A stretch of DNA of 64,000 nucleotides from Micromonospora craniellae (GCF_014764405.1 NZ_CP061725.1:4960001-5024000), one strand, 5' to 3'. Shown: positions 11,401-20,633, numbered from the stretch's first letter. Made by a program: numbers and translations. Notes: a model not told the origin generated them from the letters alone.

Positions 11401-14400
11401 CTGGACGACAGCCAGGTGCGGGAGGCTTTCGTACGTTGCCCGGTCTGTTTCTGGGAGCAGACGGTGCATCCGTCACTGCTCGACCAGTGGCACGGCCAGC
11501 GGTGCCCGGCCTATCGGTGCCGCACCGGCCGCCTGATTGCCGGCAACCGGCCGATGGAACTCGGGCGCCACCAGCGTGACCGTGACTACACCCAGGACTA
11601 CTACCGCCGGCTCTACCGGCAGGCGGGCACCTATCAGGTTAACACCGCCGAACACACCGGCATGCTCACCCGCCAGCAGCGGGAACGGGTCGAGCAGGCG
11701 TTCAAGCAGGGCCGCAAGCCCGACGAGACGGGCGTAGTGGCGTTCAAGAACCCGAATGTCCTGTCCTGCACGCCGACGCTGGAGATGGGTATCGACATCG
11801 GGGACCTCTCCGCTGTGGTACTCGCCGCGCTGCCCCGTCGCCCGGCCGGCTACGCCCAACAGACCGGACGTGCCGGGCGTCGCACCGGCAACGCCTTCCT
11901 TCTGACCATCGCCGACCGCTCCCGACGTGACCTGTACTTCCTGGATCAGCCGAAGGAACTCATCGCCGGGACGATCGTGCCGCCGGGCTGTTACCTGTCC
12001 GCGGTGGAGATCCTGCGCCGGCAGTACCTCGCCCACCTTCTCGACCTGGCCGCGGTCGGCCGTCTCGCCCGTCCCGACGGCGTCGTTCTTCGGGCGCTGC
12101 CGGACCGGGTGAACGCGCTGTTCGGACCGTCCGGGTATCTGGTTGACCTGATCGAGGTCGCCGTCACCCAGGCTGCCGAACTCGTGGCGGGGTTTCTCCG
12201 GCTGTTTCCCCGCGACGACGGCGCCGACCTGTTGCCACGCGGTGTCACAGAAGATGCACGTAACGATCTTATCGAGTACGCGTCACACGGCCTGCGGGCT
12301 GCGCTGGAGGAAGCCGAGCGGGAATGGCGACGCCAGGACGAAGGCTTGCGGGCACGGATCCGGACAATCAGCGAGGCCTACGACGAGCTGCACGACTCCG
12401 ACCCAGACGAGGCGGATGAGAAGGCGATGCTGGATGCCGAGCGGCGTGCGCTCGGCAAACGGCTGATGGACCTCGGGAACACCACGGCGCAGGGCGCTTT
12501 GTGTGATCTGGGCCTGCTGCCCAACTACGCCCTGGTCGACACGGTCACCACACTCAACGCCACGCTGTACGGGCCGGACGGTGTGAGCCCGAAGGACGGC
12601 AAGACGCCCCGGTACAAGTCGAAACCGGTGAGCTACCAGCGGCCCCGCCGATACGCCCTGGAGGAGTTCGCCCCCGGCAACACCTTCTACGTCAACGGCT
12701 ACCGCCACCAGATCACCGGCATCGACATCATCACATCTGGCCGGCCCGAGTGGCATCACTGGCGCGTCTGCCCGGGTTGCGGGTACATCCGCACGGAAGA
12801 CGCCGTGCACGACCGGTCTGCCTGCCCCCGCTGCGACAGCACCTACATCGCCGACGACGGCTGCCTTTTCCAGATCGTCGAGCCGTCGACCGTGACTTCG
12901 CGTGACCTGCGGGAAGACGCCCGTATCCGGGACGACAAGGACGAACGCGACCGTCGCTTCTACACCGTCATCGACGCGGTCGACTTCCCCGACGACGAGA
13001 TTGCCCCCGGTTCGTGGCGGCACACGCACCAGACGTTCGGCGTCGACTACTGCCGGCGCGCGATGATCCGGCGCATCAACGTCGGGCCGGCCCGCTATGA
13101 CGCGCCGCCGCGGGACGACTTCGCCGGCCACACCGTACGGCTTAATCCGTTCCACGTCTGCACAGGATGTGGGGCAACGAGCGCGGACGGCCAGCCGGTC
13201 TTCAATCTCGAATCGGACGCACTCACCTCCTCCCAGGCGCGCAACCCGCAGCTGAAGAATCATCGCCCATGGTGCCCGCTGCGCCGGGGCAAGCCAGACA
13301 ACATCACGCAGGAGAAGGTCCTGCTCGCCCACCAGTTGCGGACAGAGGCGCTGCGCATCCTCCTACCGGCCGCGGCTGCCGACGTCGACACCCGGGTGCA
13401 CTCCTTCCGTGCCGCGCTGCGGATGGGCGTGGACCTGCACTTCGGCGGTGACCCGCAGCACCTGGACACCACCGTCGCCTCCATGCCGGACCAGGCGAGC
13501 GGGGAACGCCGCTGGTTCCTGGTCCTCTACGACCGGCTTCCGGGAGGCACCGGTTATCTGGACCGGCTCACCAAGGCCGAAGACTTCCAGAAGGTGCTCT
13601 TGAAGGCACACACCGCGCTGCTCGACTGCAAGTGCAAGGACGAGCAGCGCCGGGCCTGCCATCGCTGCCTGCACCGGTATACCCCCGAACCGCAGCAGGA
13701 CCTTGTCTCCCGCAGCACCGCGCTCCGGATGATCAGCTCGCTGCTCTTCGACGAAGGCGGGTGGGAGACCGAACCGGTCGCCAGCACCCGGAAGATCGGC
13801 CTGGATGGCCAACTTGAATCCGACCTTGAACAGCGCTTCCTCGACCTGCTGCGCGGCTGGGTGTCGGTTACCGACGACGTATCGCTCAACGAGGACGGCC
13901 ACGCCAGCGGGCACCTGCGCTTTGCCCGTGGTACTGACCTCGTCCACTGGCGGATGACTGCCCAGCAGCAGCTGCGCCGGACCAGGACCGACTTCACATT
14001 CAACCGGGTAGACGGTCCTAGCCAGAGTGTCACCGTCTACCTGGAGGGCTTCCGGTTCCACGCCACCCCTGAGCACAACCGCATCGCGTCGGACGCCCGG
14101 CAGCGGACCGGCCTACGCGCCGAGGGCCACCGTGTCTTCCAGGTCACCTGGTCCGACATCGAGCTCTTCGAGCAGCGGCCGACCTCCACCCGGCCGGTCT
14201 GGCCGCCGTACTCAGGTACGGCGCAGGAGCAGGCCAAAGACGCTTACGAGGAGTTCGACGGCAACCGGGCCCAGCTGACCGGCATGATTTACACCAATCC
14301 AGTGAACTCTCTGATCGCCTACCTGCGAGACCCTGACGAGCAGCGGTGGGCGTCAGCGGCGGGCGCGATGGTGACCGGACTGCTGGCTGAGCCAGGAACC

Positions 14401-15222
14401 GCTCTACTAACGGCGACGACCGATCGCCGGGAGCTGGCCCGGACGCTCCGTGCCGAACTCAACGGGCTCACTGCTGGCCAACCCGAACAGCCCCCGCCTG
14501 CCAGGGACCCCGACGCTACGCTGCACGCTTTCCGGGCCCACGATCAGTGCGGGCTACCGATCATCGTCACCCTCGACGCCAAGGACCCGGACCACCCGCG
14601 CTGGACGGCGCTCGCGACTCTCGACGACCGTGACGCCGCACTCACCGGCGATGGCCACTGGCGGCGCTGGCGCTCGTGGCTCTACTGGACGAACCTCACC
14701 CAGTTCCTCGCGTACGACGGCGGTGACGGGGTCCAACTCGCCTACAGCACCGCCGCCGAATTCGACCTCGACACCCTCGTCGTCTGCGGTGGCGTCGGCG
14801 AACTCGACTCGCTGAACGGCCCGCCGCCGCCGAAGCCGACGATCAGCGTCGATAAACCCGCTGCGGCGACGTCCGGACCGCGGGACCAGCAGTGGGACGA
14901 CGAGATCCTGGAGATCCTCGATGATGAGCCGGAACACGGCGGTGACCTCGGTGTTCTCGCCCGCAGGCTGGCCGACCGGGGCAAACGCGCCCCCGTGTTC
15001 GGCTACGAACTCGGCGCCGGCCGCTGGCAGGTCGACTTTGCCTGGCTCCTGCCAAACTTCAAGATCGCAGTAGTGGCCCTGCACGGTGATGACACCGACG
15101 CACGGCGCCGGAACGAGGCATACGCCGAGGAAGGCTGGACGATGCGAACCGCGGCCGAGTGGCTCCAACACCTCGACGCACTCGAAGACCTGCTGCCCGA
15201 CATGGAAGACTCCGAGTCATGA
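8479..15222 (+). CDS. Giant DEAD/DEAH helicase with DUF1998 region and nuclease-like C-terminus
   Basis: This 2247-residue superfamily 2 helicase has Walker A TGTGSGKTES near residue 103, a DEFH box (VVVDEFHTYDG) near 224, and QQTGRAGRR motif VI near 1127. Several Cys pairs suggest zinc sites (about 510, 980, 1430). A DUF1998 signature follows: GGTGYLDRL, then CKCKDEQRRACHRCLHRY near 1717. Residues about 1836-1895 (RTDFTF, YLEGF, VTWSDI) look like a DUF559/Vsr-type PD-(D/E)XK fold, and a weaker copy lies near 2181-2240. Separate DrmA (helicase) and DrmB (DUF1998) proteins exist in DISARM, and Druantia DruE combines both in one chain, so this is DruE-like or a DrmA-DrmB fusion. The GTG start at 8479 overlaps the previous stop by 4 bp. 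The fold assignment is by eye. Confidence 0.85.
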   Translation: MRPTLEARGLKESLLQYLSTTYALADEGAREALHRFLGNETSGMFRGPFLRIRTPFTTATPGWEQHLEWRREGWTPYAHQARAFARLSSANGHVPEPTLVTTGTGSGKTESFLYPILDHCRRERTAGRSGVKALLLYPMNALATDQAQRINELLLGHRDELGTLTAGLYIGDRAAIQYQRVYTRRQDMQLTPPDILITNYKMLDLLLQRVDDAPLWQDADLRYVVVDEFHTYDGAQGTDVAMLLRRLASVVGASEEGRPLGPICPVATSATLASASDERATEDLQKVATAVFGTPFTAEAVVGEDRLTIDDFIPLRDIGELPDEDVILPTPTPDELLALPDPTSGDDALLLLANAVTGIDDLDQIELGRRLKRHLFTKALLIALEGDVKSGPDVLRLMWRAGAQSWSSAITRQPEKAAAALARFVALLSYARDPQSPPGELRPFVHVEVHQWARAVTRLLRGVLPWPKAEFRWDVAGTRDPGTDQGVVTVPVTTATAGQAANLFLPAVYCRECGRSGWAVFSPESDDWDVQFDSYKIRRASTGQDKVRIRYLIAATDREAAEGAGRNTMRDAGQRVGAQSAAQGPGGTLMVLDAVRQRLRLPDPGSDYNDEGQPALTARDSTFLLVNLGSTANTAAAEDWCPACGERNAIRFLGTGAAALAAAAITQLFTAGELDKEAFEDKTLMFNDSVQDAAHRAGFVANRSYTFSLRALLAAHLRQESATALNDLIADVVSATTDPQTLAAVVPPDLHGLLGVDRLLSGRGRGGDIATWQLIGQRLAFETLMEFGFRSRNGRTLELTRTAAAHIHLADPAAVTAMVKEIHLDLGRDGLPIMEADDATYLGFVRVFLERLRSRGAVSHKWLSKYIDEAGTSRYFIWGQRPQGMRAFPNRVAAPKFLLAAPKNGSDFDVASGRLSWYERWAGRTLGLAREVIPEFWYRLLPKLTSAGLLSVRTPNDSSARIYGLQPGNIEALLLDDSQVREAFVRCPVCFWEQTVHPSLLDQWHGQRCPAYRCRTGRLIAGNRPMELGRHQRDRDYTQDYYRRLYRQAGTYQVNTAEHTGMLTRQQRERVEQAFKQGRKPDETGVVAFKNPNVLSCTPTLEMGIDIGDLSAVVLAALPRRPAGYAQQTGRAGRRTGNAFLLTIADRSRRDLYFLDQPKELIAGTIVPPGCYLSAVEILRRQYLAHLLDLAAVGRLARPDGVVLRALPDRVNALFGPSGYLVDLIEVAVTQAAELVAGFLRLFPRDDGADLLPRGVTEDARNDLIEYASHGLRAALEEAEREWRRQDEGLRARIRTISEAYDELHDSDPDEADEKAMLDAERRALGKRLMDLGNTTAQGALCDLGLLPNYALVDTVTTLNATLYGPDGVSPKDGKTPRYKSKPVSYQRPRRYALEEFAPGNTFYVNGYRHQITGIDIITSGRPEWHHWRVCPGCGYIRTEDAVHDRSACPRCDSTYIADDGCLFQIVEPSTVTSRDLREDARIRDDKDERDRRFYTVIDAVDFPDDEIAPGSWRHTHQTFGVDYCRRAMIRRINVGPARYDAPPRDDFAGHTVRLNPFHVCTGCGATSADGQPVFNLESDALTSSQARNPQLKNHRPWCPLRRGKPDNITQEKVLLAHQLRTEALRILLPAAAADVDTRVHSFRAALRMGVDLHFGGDPQHLDTTVASMPDQASGERRWFLVLYDRLPGGTGYLDRLTKAEDFQKVLLKAHTALLDCKCKDEQRRACHRCLHRYTPEPQQDLVSRSTALRMISSLLFDEGGWETEPVASTRKIGLDGQLESDLEQRFLDLLRGWVSVTDDVSLNEDGHASGHLRFARGTDLVHWRMTAQQQLRRTRTDFTFNRVDGPSQSVTVYLEGFRFHATPEHNRIASDARQRTGLRAEGHRVFQVTWSDIELFEQRPTSTRPVWPPYSGTAQEQAKDAYEEFDGNRAQLTGMIYTNPVNSLIAYLRDPDEQRWASAAGAMVTGLLAEPGTALLTATTDRRELARTLRAELNGLTAGQPEQPPPARDPDATLHAFRAHDQCGLPIIVTLDAKDPDHPRWTALATLDDRDAALTGDGHWRRWRSWLYWTNLTQFLAYDGGDGVQLAYSTAAEFDLDTLVVCGGVGELDSLNGPPPPKPTISVDKPAAATSGPRDQQWDDEILEILDDEPEHGGDLGVLARRLADRGKRAPVFGYELGAGRWQVDFAWLLPNFKIAVVALHGDDTDARRRNEAYAEEGWTMRTAAEWLQHLDALEDLLPDMEDSES

Positions 15223-17495
15223 CCGCGCGACTCAGCCTGCACTACAAGGCCGAGGAAGAGCTCTACAAGCTCGACCGGACGGTCAAGGGACTGTTCTACG
15301 ACTTCTGCCACCGGTTTCGGAAGAACCCAGATCAGCCCGGCCTGGATCTGAAGAAGCTCAAGGGCGACTCCCGCATCCACCGCGCCAAGATCAACCAGTC
15401 GTACCGGGCACTGCTCATTCCGGTCGAGACCAACGAGCGTGGCCGCCAGCACTGGCTGATCATCGCGGTCCGGCATCGCAAGGACGTGTACGACGAACTC
15501 CAGGTAGCGGTCAACCGCGTCACCGGAGAGCTGGAGTTCGTCGACCTCGCCGTGATGGGCGACAGCTCCCTGCAGCGTGCCGGGATCACGCTCACCCCGG
15601 CCGAGCCCGATGATGTACCGCCAAGGCCGGCTCCCATTCCAGAGCCCGATCAGGTTCCAGACCGGCCGCCCCTACTCGGCGTCTACACGGCCGGCCAACT
15701 CCGCGACCTCGGCGTTGCCGAGCAGCTCATCGACCTGGCCTTGGCTGTCACTACTGAAGAGGAACTCGACCGACTCGTCTCGGGTGCACCGCTGCTGTCC
15801 AAGGACGTGCTCTACGGACTCGCGGCAGGGATGAGCATCGACTCAGTGCTCGAAGAGGTGACCCGCCCGGTAAAACTGCCAGCTGAGCCGGACCTCGCCG
15901 ACATCTCCACCGCGGTCAGCCGAACCAATGTTTCGTCGATCGACGACGACGTGCAGGCTGCCCTGGACGAGGGCAGTTTCCGTAGCTGGAAGCACTACCT
16001 GCACCCGACCCAGGCCAAAACCGCTCGGCGTGAATACACCGGTCCGGCCCGCGTCTCCGGCGGTCCGGGCACCGGCAAGACCGTCGTCGCGCTACACCGG
16101 GTCAAGTATCTCGTCGAGCAGCTGACCGGCGATGGCGTGCAGATTCTGCTTACCACCTTCACCGCCAACCTCGCCGCCGACCTGCGGCTCCGCCTCACCT
16201 CCCTGATCAGCGAACCGGAGCTGCTGGCGAGGGTTGACGTTATGCACATCGATCAGCTCGCCGCCCGCGTCATCGGTGAGAACACCGACCAGCGCAACCG
16301 GCGCAAGCGCATCAGCGATCAGGCAGCCATGATCGAGATGCGGCAGCTCCTCCTCGAACTCGACGAACAGCGCTGGGAGGCCGACTTTCTCCTCGACGAA
16401 TGGGAGCAGGTCATTCTCGGCCAGGCGCTGACAAGCCGGTCGGACTACTTCAGCGCCCGGCGAGGCGGGCGTGGCCGCGCACTCACCCGCCCGGAACGCA
16501 GCCAGATCTGGAAGCTCATCGAGCAGTTCGCCGCCCGTCTGGACAAGCTCGGCGCCGAGACCTGGGGCCAAGCCGCCGAACGCGCCGCCCGCTTCGAGAT
16601 CGACCGTGCCGCCGCAGCGGAGCGGTACCAAGGCTCGCATCCGACGGCTGACGGCAGCTCCGGCTCTCGGCCTTTCGTGTGCCGGTACCGGCACGTCGTA
16701 GTCGACGAAGCCCAGGACCTGCGCGCCGCTCACTGGAAGATGTTGCGCGCCATGGTTGAGCCGGGCGCGAATGACCTCTTCATTGCCGGCGACACCCACC
16801 AGCGGATCTATGACCACCAGGTCTCTTTGGGAGCCCTGGGCATCAACATCCGGGGCCGCTCACGTCGGTTGACACTCAGCTACCGCACCACCCGCGAGAT
16901 CCTGGAACACGCCCTCCGGATCGCCGAGGGCAACAAGACCGTCTACGACGATCTCGACGACGGCGTCGACAACCTCTCCGGATACCGGTCCGTCCTGCAT
17001 GGCCCCACACCGACCTTCATCGGATATCAGAATTGGCCGGATGAACTGGCCGGCGTCGGCACCCTGCTACAGGGATGGCACGACGAACTCTCGACCGACA
17101 ACGATGGCGCCCGCCAAGACCCGGCCGGCCACGTCGCGGTCGCTGTCGCGGATCACGAACAGCTGACCCAGGTCATCGAGTACCTGGAGACACGGGGTGG
17201 CCTGACCTGCGCCGAACTCACCAAGGACGGGCCGCGCGGCGACGGAGAGATTCACGTGGGGACGATGCACCGGTTCAAGGGTCTTGAGTATCAGCGGCTG
17301 GCAATCATCGGGGTGCGCAAGGGTGCGATTCCACGTCCCTACATCGAGCGTCACCGCCGGTCCGACCCGCAGCGGTACGAGATCGAGCAACGCAAGGCCC
17401 GGTCGCTGCTGTTCGTCGCCGCGACCCGTGCCCGAGACGTACTAGCCATCACTTGGCACGGTGCACCCAGCCCACTGTTAAGGCGTGTTTCGTAA
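15219..17495 (+). CDS. UvrD-like SF1 helicase with N-terminal RelE/ParE-like domain; last codons replaced by an IS
   Basis: The 758-residue protein starts with about 110 residues resembling the RelE/ParE toxin fold (basic, with RIHRAKINQSYRALL and a late IIAVRHRKDVY strand). A UvrD/Rep-type helicase follows: Walker A GGPGTGKT near residue 280, VVVDEAQDL near 493, GTMHRFKGLEY near 680, and AATRARDVL near 733. The ATG at 15219 overlaps the preceding stop (ATGA); an in-frame ATG 60 bp earlier lies inside the previous gene. An IS5-family element entered after codon TTA (17478-17480), so the present end RRVS is IS-encoded. Joining the flanks gives a native end DPVVNS with a stop at 20398-20400. 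All helicase motifs are upstream of the insertion, so the protein may still work. Confidence 0.85.
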   Translation: MTARLSLHYKAEEELYKLDRTVKGLFYDFCHRFRKNPDQPGLDLKKLKGDSRIHRAKINQSYRALLIPVETNERGRQHWLIIAVRHRKDVYDELQVAVNRVTGELEFVDLAVMGDSSLQRAGITLTPAEPDDVPPRPAPIPEPDQVPDRPPLLGVYTAGQLRDLGVAEQLIDLALAVTTEEELDRLVSGAPLLSKDVLYGLAAGMSIDSVLEEVTRPVKLPAEPDLADISTAVSRTNVSSIDDDVQAALDEGSFRSWKHYLHPTQAKTARREYTGPARVSGGPGTGKTVVALHRVKYLVEQLTGDGVQILLTTFTANLAADLRLRLTSLISEPELLARVDVMHIDQLAARVIGENTDQRNRRKRISDQAAMIEMRQLLLELDEQRWEADFLLDEWEQVILGQALTSRSDYFSARRGGRGRALTRPERSQIWKLIEQFAARLDKLGAETWGQAAERAARFEIDRAAAAERYQGSHPTADGSSGSRPFVCRYRHVVVDEAQDLRAAHWKMLRAMVEPGANDLFIAGDTHQRIYDHQVSLGALGINIRGRSRRLTLSYRTTREILEHALRIAEGNKTVYDDLDDGVDNLSGYRSVLHGPTPTFIGYQNWPDELAGVGTLLQGWHDELSTDNDGARQDPAGHVAVAVADHEQLTQVIEYLETRGGLTCAELTKDGPRGDGEIHVGTMHRFKGLEYQRLAIIGVRKGAIPRPYIERHRRSDPQRYEIEQRKARSLLFVAATRARDVLAITWHGAPSPLLRRVS

Positions 17496-18259
17496 GTCCC
17501 ATGGGCCGGCAGAAGTCACGGCGTGGCGGTGATCGATAACTGAAGAGGTCTCCGGTATCTGGTTCTGCGACCAAGCAAGAACTTCGTACCGGAGACCTCG
17601 TGCCCAGCGTAGCGGTGACGAGGCGGCATGACCTGACCGACGGGCAGTGGGCTGTTCTGGCTCCGTTGCTGCCTGCCGCGCCGACGACTGGTCGTCCGCC
17701 GAAGTGGGAGAAACGGCAGCTCATCGACGGGATTCGGTGGCGGATCCGGATCGGCGCCCCGTGGCGGGACGTCCCGGCCGAGTACGCGCCCTGGCCCACC
17801 GTCTACGGCCTGTTCCGCCGGTGGCAGCGCGACGGGACCTGGGACAAGATCCTGTCCGCGTTGCAAGCCGCCGGCGATGCGACCGGCCGCATCGGCTGGA
17901 CGGTGAGTGTGGACTCGATGACCAGCCGCGCCCACCAGCATGCCGCCGGCGCCCGTACCGACGGGCATCTGCAGAAGGAACCACCCGGCGGGGTGCACGA
18001 CGAACCGGCCGATCACGCCCTGGGCCGATCACGGGGCGGTCTGACCACGAAGACGCACCTGGCCTGCGAGCAGGGACAGAAGGTGCTCTCCCTGATCGTG
18101 ACGGCAGGGCATCGTGGTGACAGCCCGCAGTTCATCCCCGTCCTGCGCCGCATCCGCGTGACCCGACTCGGCGTCGGCCGGCCCCGCACCTGCCCCGACC
18201 TGGTCCTGGCCGACAAGGCCTACACCAGCCGCGGCAACCGCCGATACCTGCGCTCACGC

Positions 18260-20117
18260 GACTCTGCTGCCGAATTCGTGACACGCCGTTGGGATCGTTC
18301 TGACTGGCGGGTTGCGGGGTGATGATCTCTGTTCGTGGCCGTGTTCCTTCCGTCGGTGGCTGCGGGGATGGGGTGTACGGGTGTCGATGCGGCCGCGGTC
18401 GTGGGTTCAGGTTCCGGATCAGACGGTGCTGGTGGCTCGGGCAGCTTTCCCGAACGGCAGCGTGGCGATGTCCGCCCGTGATCATGTGGGTGAAGTGTTC
18501 ACCGACGAGCAGTTCGCTGCCGCGTTCGGGGTTCGGGGCGCTCCGGCCGAGTCGCCGGGCGCGTTGGCGTTGGTGACCGCCTTGCAGTACACGGAGAACC
18601 TGACCGATCGGCAGGCCGCGCAGATGCTCGCCCGGGCCATCGACTGGAAGTACGCTCTCGGCCTGGAGTTGACCGATCCTGGCTTCGACGCCAGCGTGTT
18701 GAGCAAGTTCCGCACCCGGCTGGTCGAGCACGGCCTGGAAGAACAGGTCTTCACCCGGATGCTGGCCGTGCTGACCGGCAAGGGCCTGATCGCCGCGGGC
18801 GGCAGGCAGCGCACCGACTCCACCCACGTGATCAGCGCGGTGCGTGACCTCAACCGCTTGGAGTTGGCCGGCGAGTCGGTACGGGCCTGCCTGGAGGCGT
18901 TATCGGTGGCCGCGCCGGGCTGGCTGCCCACGGTGATCGATGTCGGCGAGTGGGCGTATCGATACGGGCCGCGCATCGATTCCTGGCGGCTACCCGCCTC
19001 GCAGGCCAAGCGGGACCGGCTCACCCAGGTCTACGGCGCCGACGCCGTCGCCCTGCTGCGCGCGGTGTTCGCTGCCGAAGCTCCGGTCTGGCTGGCCGAG
19101 CTGCCCGCAGTGCAGACCCTGCGCACCGTGCTGGTGCAGAACTACCTGATCACCACCGACGGCCGAGGGCGGGAGGTGATCCGGCGGCGGGAGGCGGACA
19201 CGGACGGTCTCCCGCCCGCCAGAGCGCGGATCACTTCTCCGTACGACCTCGACACCCGCTGGGCCGCCAAGGGCGATGACCTGTTCTGGAACGGCTACAA
19301 GGTCCACCTGAGCGAAACCTGCGACACCGACGCCGTCACGAACACCACTGCGCCCGGCGGCCACCGGCCCGCCCCGAACCTGATCGTCAACGTGGCCACC
19401 ACCGCGGCCACCGTCCCCGACGTGAAGACCACCACCGCCATCCACCAGCAACTACACAGCCACAACCTGCTGCCCGCCGAGCACTACCTGGACTCCGGCT
19501 ACCCCTCTGCCGAGACCATCACCACCGCACAGGCCTTCGGCGTCACCCTGGTCACCCCCGCCCTGCTTGACCAGTCCGCCCAGGCCCGCGCCGGCACCGG
19601 CTACGACAAGACCGCCTTCACCATCGATTTCGACACCCGCCAGGTCACCTGCCCCCAAGGACACACCAGCAGCTCCTGGAGCCCGGCCACCCAACGCGGC
19701 GCCGAGGTCATCGTGGTCGGATTCACCCGCACCACCTGCCGCCCCTGCCCCGCCCGAGCCCTATGCACCACCGCGAAACGCGGCAGCCGCATGCTCACCT
19801 TCTACCCCCGCGACCTGCACCACGCCCTCAGCACAGCCCGCACCCAGCAGACCAGCCAGGACTGGGCCGACAAGTACAAGCTCCGTGCCGGCGTCGAAGC
19901 CACCATCAACCAGACCCTCGACATCACCGGCATCCGCCACGCCCGCTACCGCGGCCTCGCGAAAACCCGCCTCCAACACGTGTTCTCCGCGATCGCCCTC
20001 AACCTCGCCCGCCTGCACACCTGGTGGACCGAACACCCCCTACCAACAGCCCGAATCAGCCACCTCCAACGCCTCGACCACGCCCTAGCCGCCTGAACAG
20101 AATTCGGCAGCAGAGTC
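18260..20117 (+). mobile_element. IS1182-family element nested in the IS5-family element
   Basis: The element is 1858 bp with an 18-bp perfect terminal inverted repeat, GACTCTGCTGCCGAATTC. TCACGC at 18254-18259 and 20118-20123 is the direct repeat left by insertion. It interrupts the IS5 transposase between RSR and GIK, in the same transcriptional orientation. Confidence 0.92.
18387..20096 (+). CDS. IS1182-family transposase
   Basis: The 569-residue DDE transposase has the IS1182 hallmarks: N-terminal VPDQTVLVARAAFPNG, DRQAAQMLARAIDWKYALGL, a DSTHVISAVRDLNRLE catalytic Asp region, and a C-terminal cysteine cluster (TTCRPCPARALC) before the conserved RAGVEATINQTLDITGIR region. It looks full length. 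The frame extends upstream to a TTG at 18312, but alignment of the N-terminus with the family favours ATG at 18387. Confidence 0.9.
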   Translation: MRPRSWVQVPDQTVLVARAAFPNGSVAMSARDHVGEVFTDEQFAAAFGVRGAPAESPGALALVTALQYTENLTDRQAAQMLARAIDWKYALGLELTDPGFDASVLSKFRTRLVEHGLEEQVFTRMLAVLTGKGLIAAGGRQRTDSTHVISAVRDLNRLELAGESVRACLEALSVAAPGWLPTVIDVGEWAYRYGPRIDSWRLPASQAKRDRLTQVYGADAVALLRAVFAAEAPVWLAELPAVQTLRTVLVQNYLITTDGRGREVIRRREADTDGLPPARARITSPYDLDTRWAAKGDDLFWNGYKVHLSETCDTDAVTNTTAPGGHRPAPNLIVNVATTAATVPDVKTTTAIHQQLHSHNLLPAEHYLDSGYPSAETITTAQAFGVTLVTPALLDQSAQARAGTGYDKTAFTIDFDTRQVTCPQGHTSSSWSPATQRGAEVIVVGFTRTTCRPCPARALCTTAKRGSRMLTFYPRDLHHALSTARTQQTSQDWADKYKLRAGVEATINQTLDITGIRHARYRGLAKTRLQHVFSAIALNLARLHTWWTEHPLPTARISHLQRLDHALAA

Positions 20118-20376
20118 TCACGCGGGATCAAAGCCTGCATCCCCCGCAAGAAGGATCAGGACGCCCACCGCAAAGCCAAAGGATCCAAGGGTGGCCGCCC
20201 ACCCGCCTTCGATCGACAGCTCTACCGGCTGCGCCACGCCGTCGAGAACAGCATCAACCGGCTCAAACGCCACCGCGGCGTCGCCACCCGATACGACAAG
20301 CTGGCAGTCCGCTTCCAAGCCGTCCTCACCATCACGATCATCACCGAATGGCTCTGACCGGCTTATGAAACACGCC

Positions 20377-20633
20377 TTAGATCCAGTGGTCAATAGCTGA
20401 GACAGTTTCTCCCGCGCGCAGTGCGTACTTCCCGTTACCAAATGAGCCTGCCGCTATGCCGCTGAGCTCTGTTCGGCGCACTCCCAGCCCGAGCCTTCGC
20501 TCGAGGGCCCGGACCTCGACGGGATCCACGGACGGACGTCCGCCGATGTCCAGCCGCATCTGGACATCAGTCCGTCGCCGCCACCGCCGGACGACGTCGC
20601 TCGCGCCGAGATCGGTCGCCGTCGCGACGTCAG
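20377..20633 (-). pseudogene. C-terminal remnant of an unidentified gene, convergent with the UvrD-like gene
   Basis: On the minus strand a frame open from the IS1380 edge at 20633 runs to TAA at 20377-20379. It encodes about 85 residues with GC-rich third positions, beginning DVATATDLGASDVVRRW and ending TVSAIDHWI. It shows no recognisable domain. It would overlap the restored 3' end of the UvrD-like gene by about 24 bp, convergently. The 5' part is missing, consistent with the deletion inferred for IS1380 copy A. It may be spurious; support is codon bias and protein-like composition only. Confidence 0.4.

Larger units (their letters stand above)
17600..20357 (+). pseudogene. IS5-family transposase split by an IS1182 insertion
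   Basis: The 5' part (17600-18259, GTG start) encodes the usual N-terminal region (TDGQWAVLAPLLP) and the first catalytic Asp region (SVDSMTSRAH), and runs to LADKAYTSRGNRRYLRSR. The reading frame resumes after the nested element at 20124 with GIKACIPRKKDQDAHRKAK and the DDE C-terminal region (YRLRHAVENSINRLKRHRG), ending at TGA 20355-20357. Joining across the TCACGC duplication restores a complete protein of roughly 297 residues. In the present form the catalytic domain is interrupted, so the gene is inactive unless the nested IS excises. Confidence 0.9.
17481..20376 (+). mobile_element. IS5-family element with nested IS1182 element
   Basis: The left end AGGCGTGTTTCGTAAG and right end CTTATGAAACACGCCT are imperfect inverted repeats. 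TTA at 17478-17480 and 20377-20379 is the 3-bp target duplication expected for this family. Without the nested element and its 6-bp duplication the IS is 1032 bp, a normal IS5-family length. Removing it restores the 3' end of the UvrD-like gene in frame. Confidence 0.93.

Noticed and set aside
21..17495. Canonical DISARM or Druantia
   Set aside because: No separate DrmA/DrmB pair, a UvrD-like and an SF1 helicase are added, and DruH is absent, so neither label fits without profile searches.
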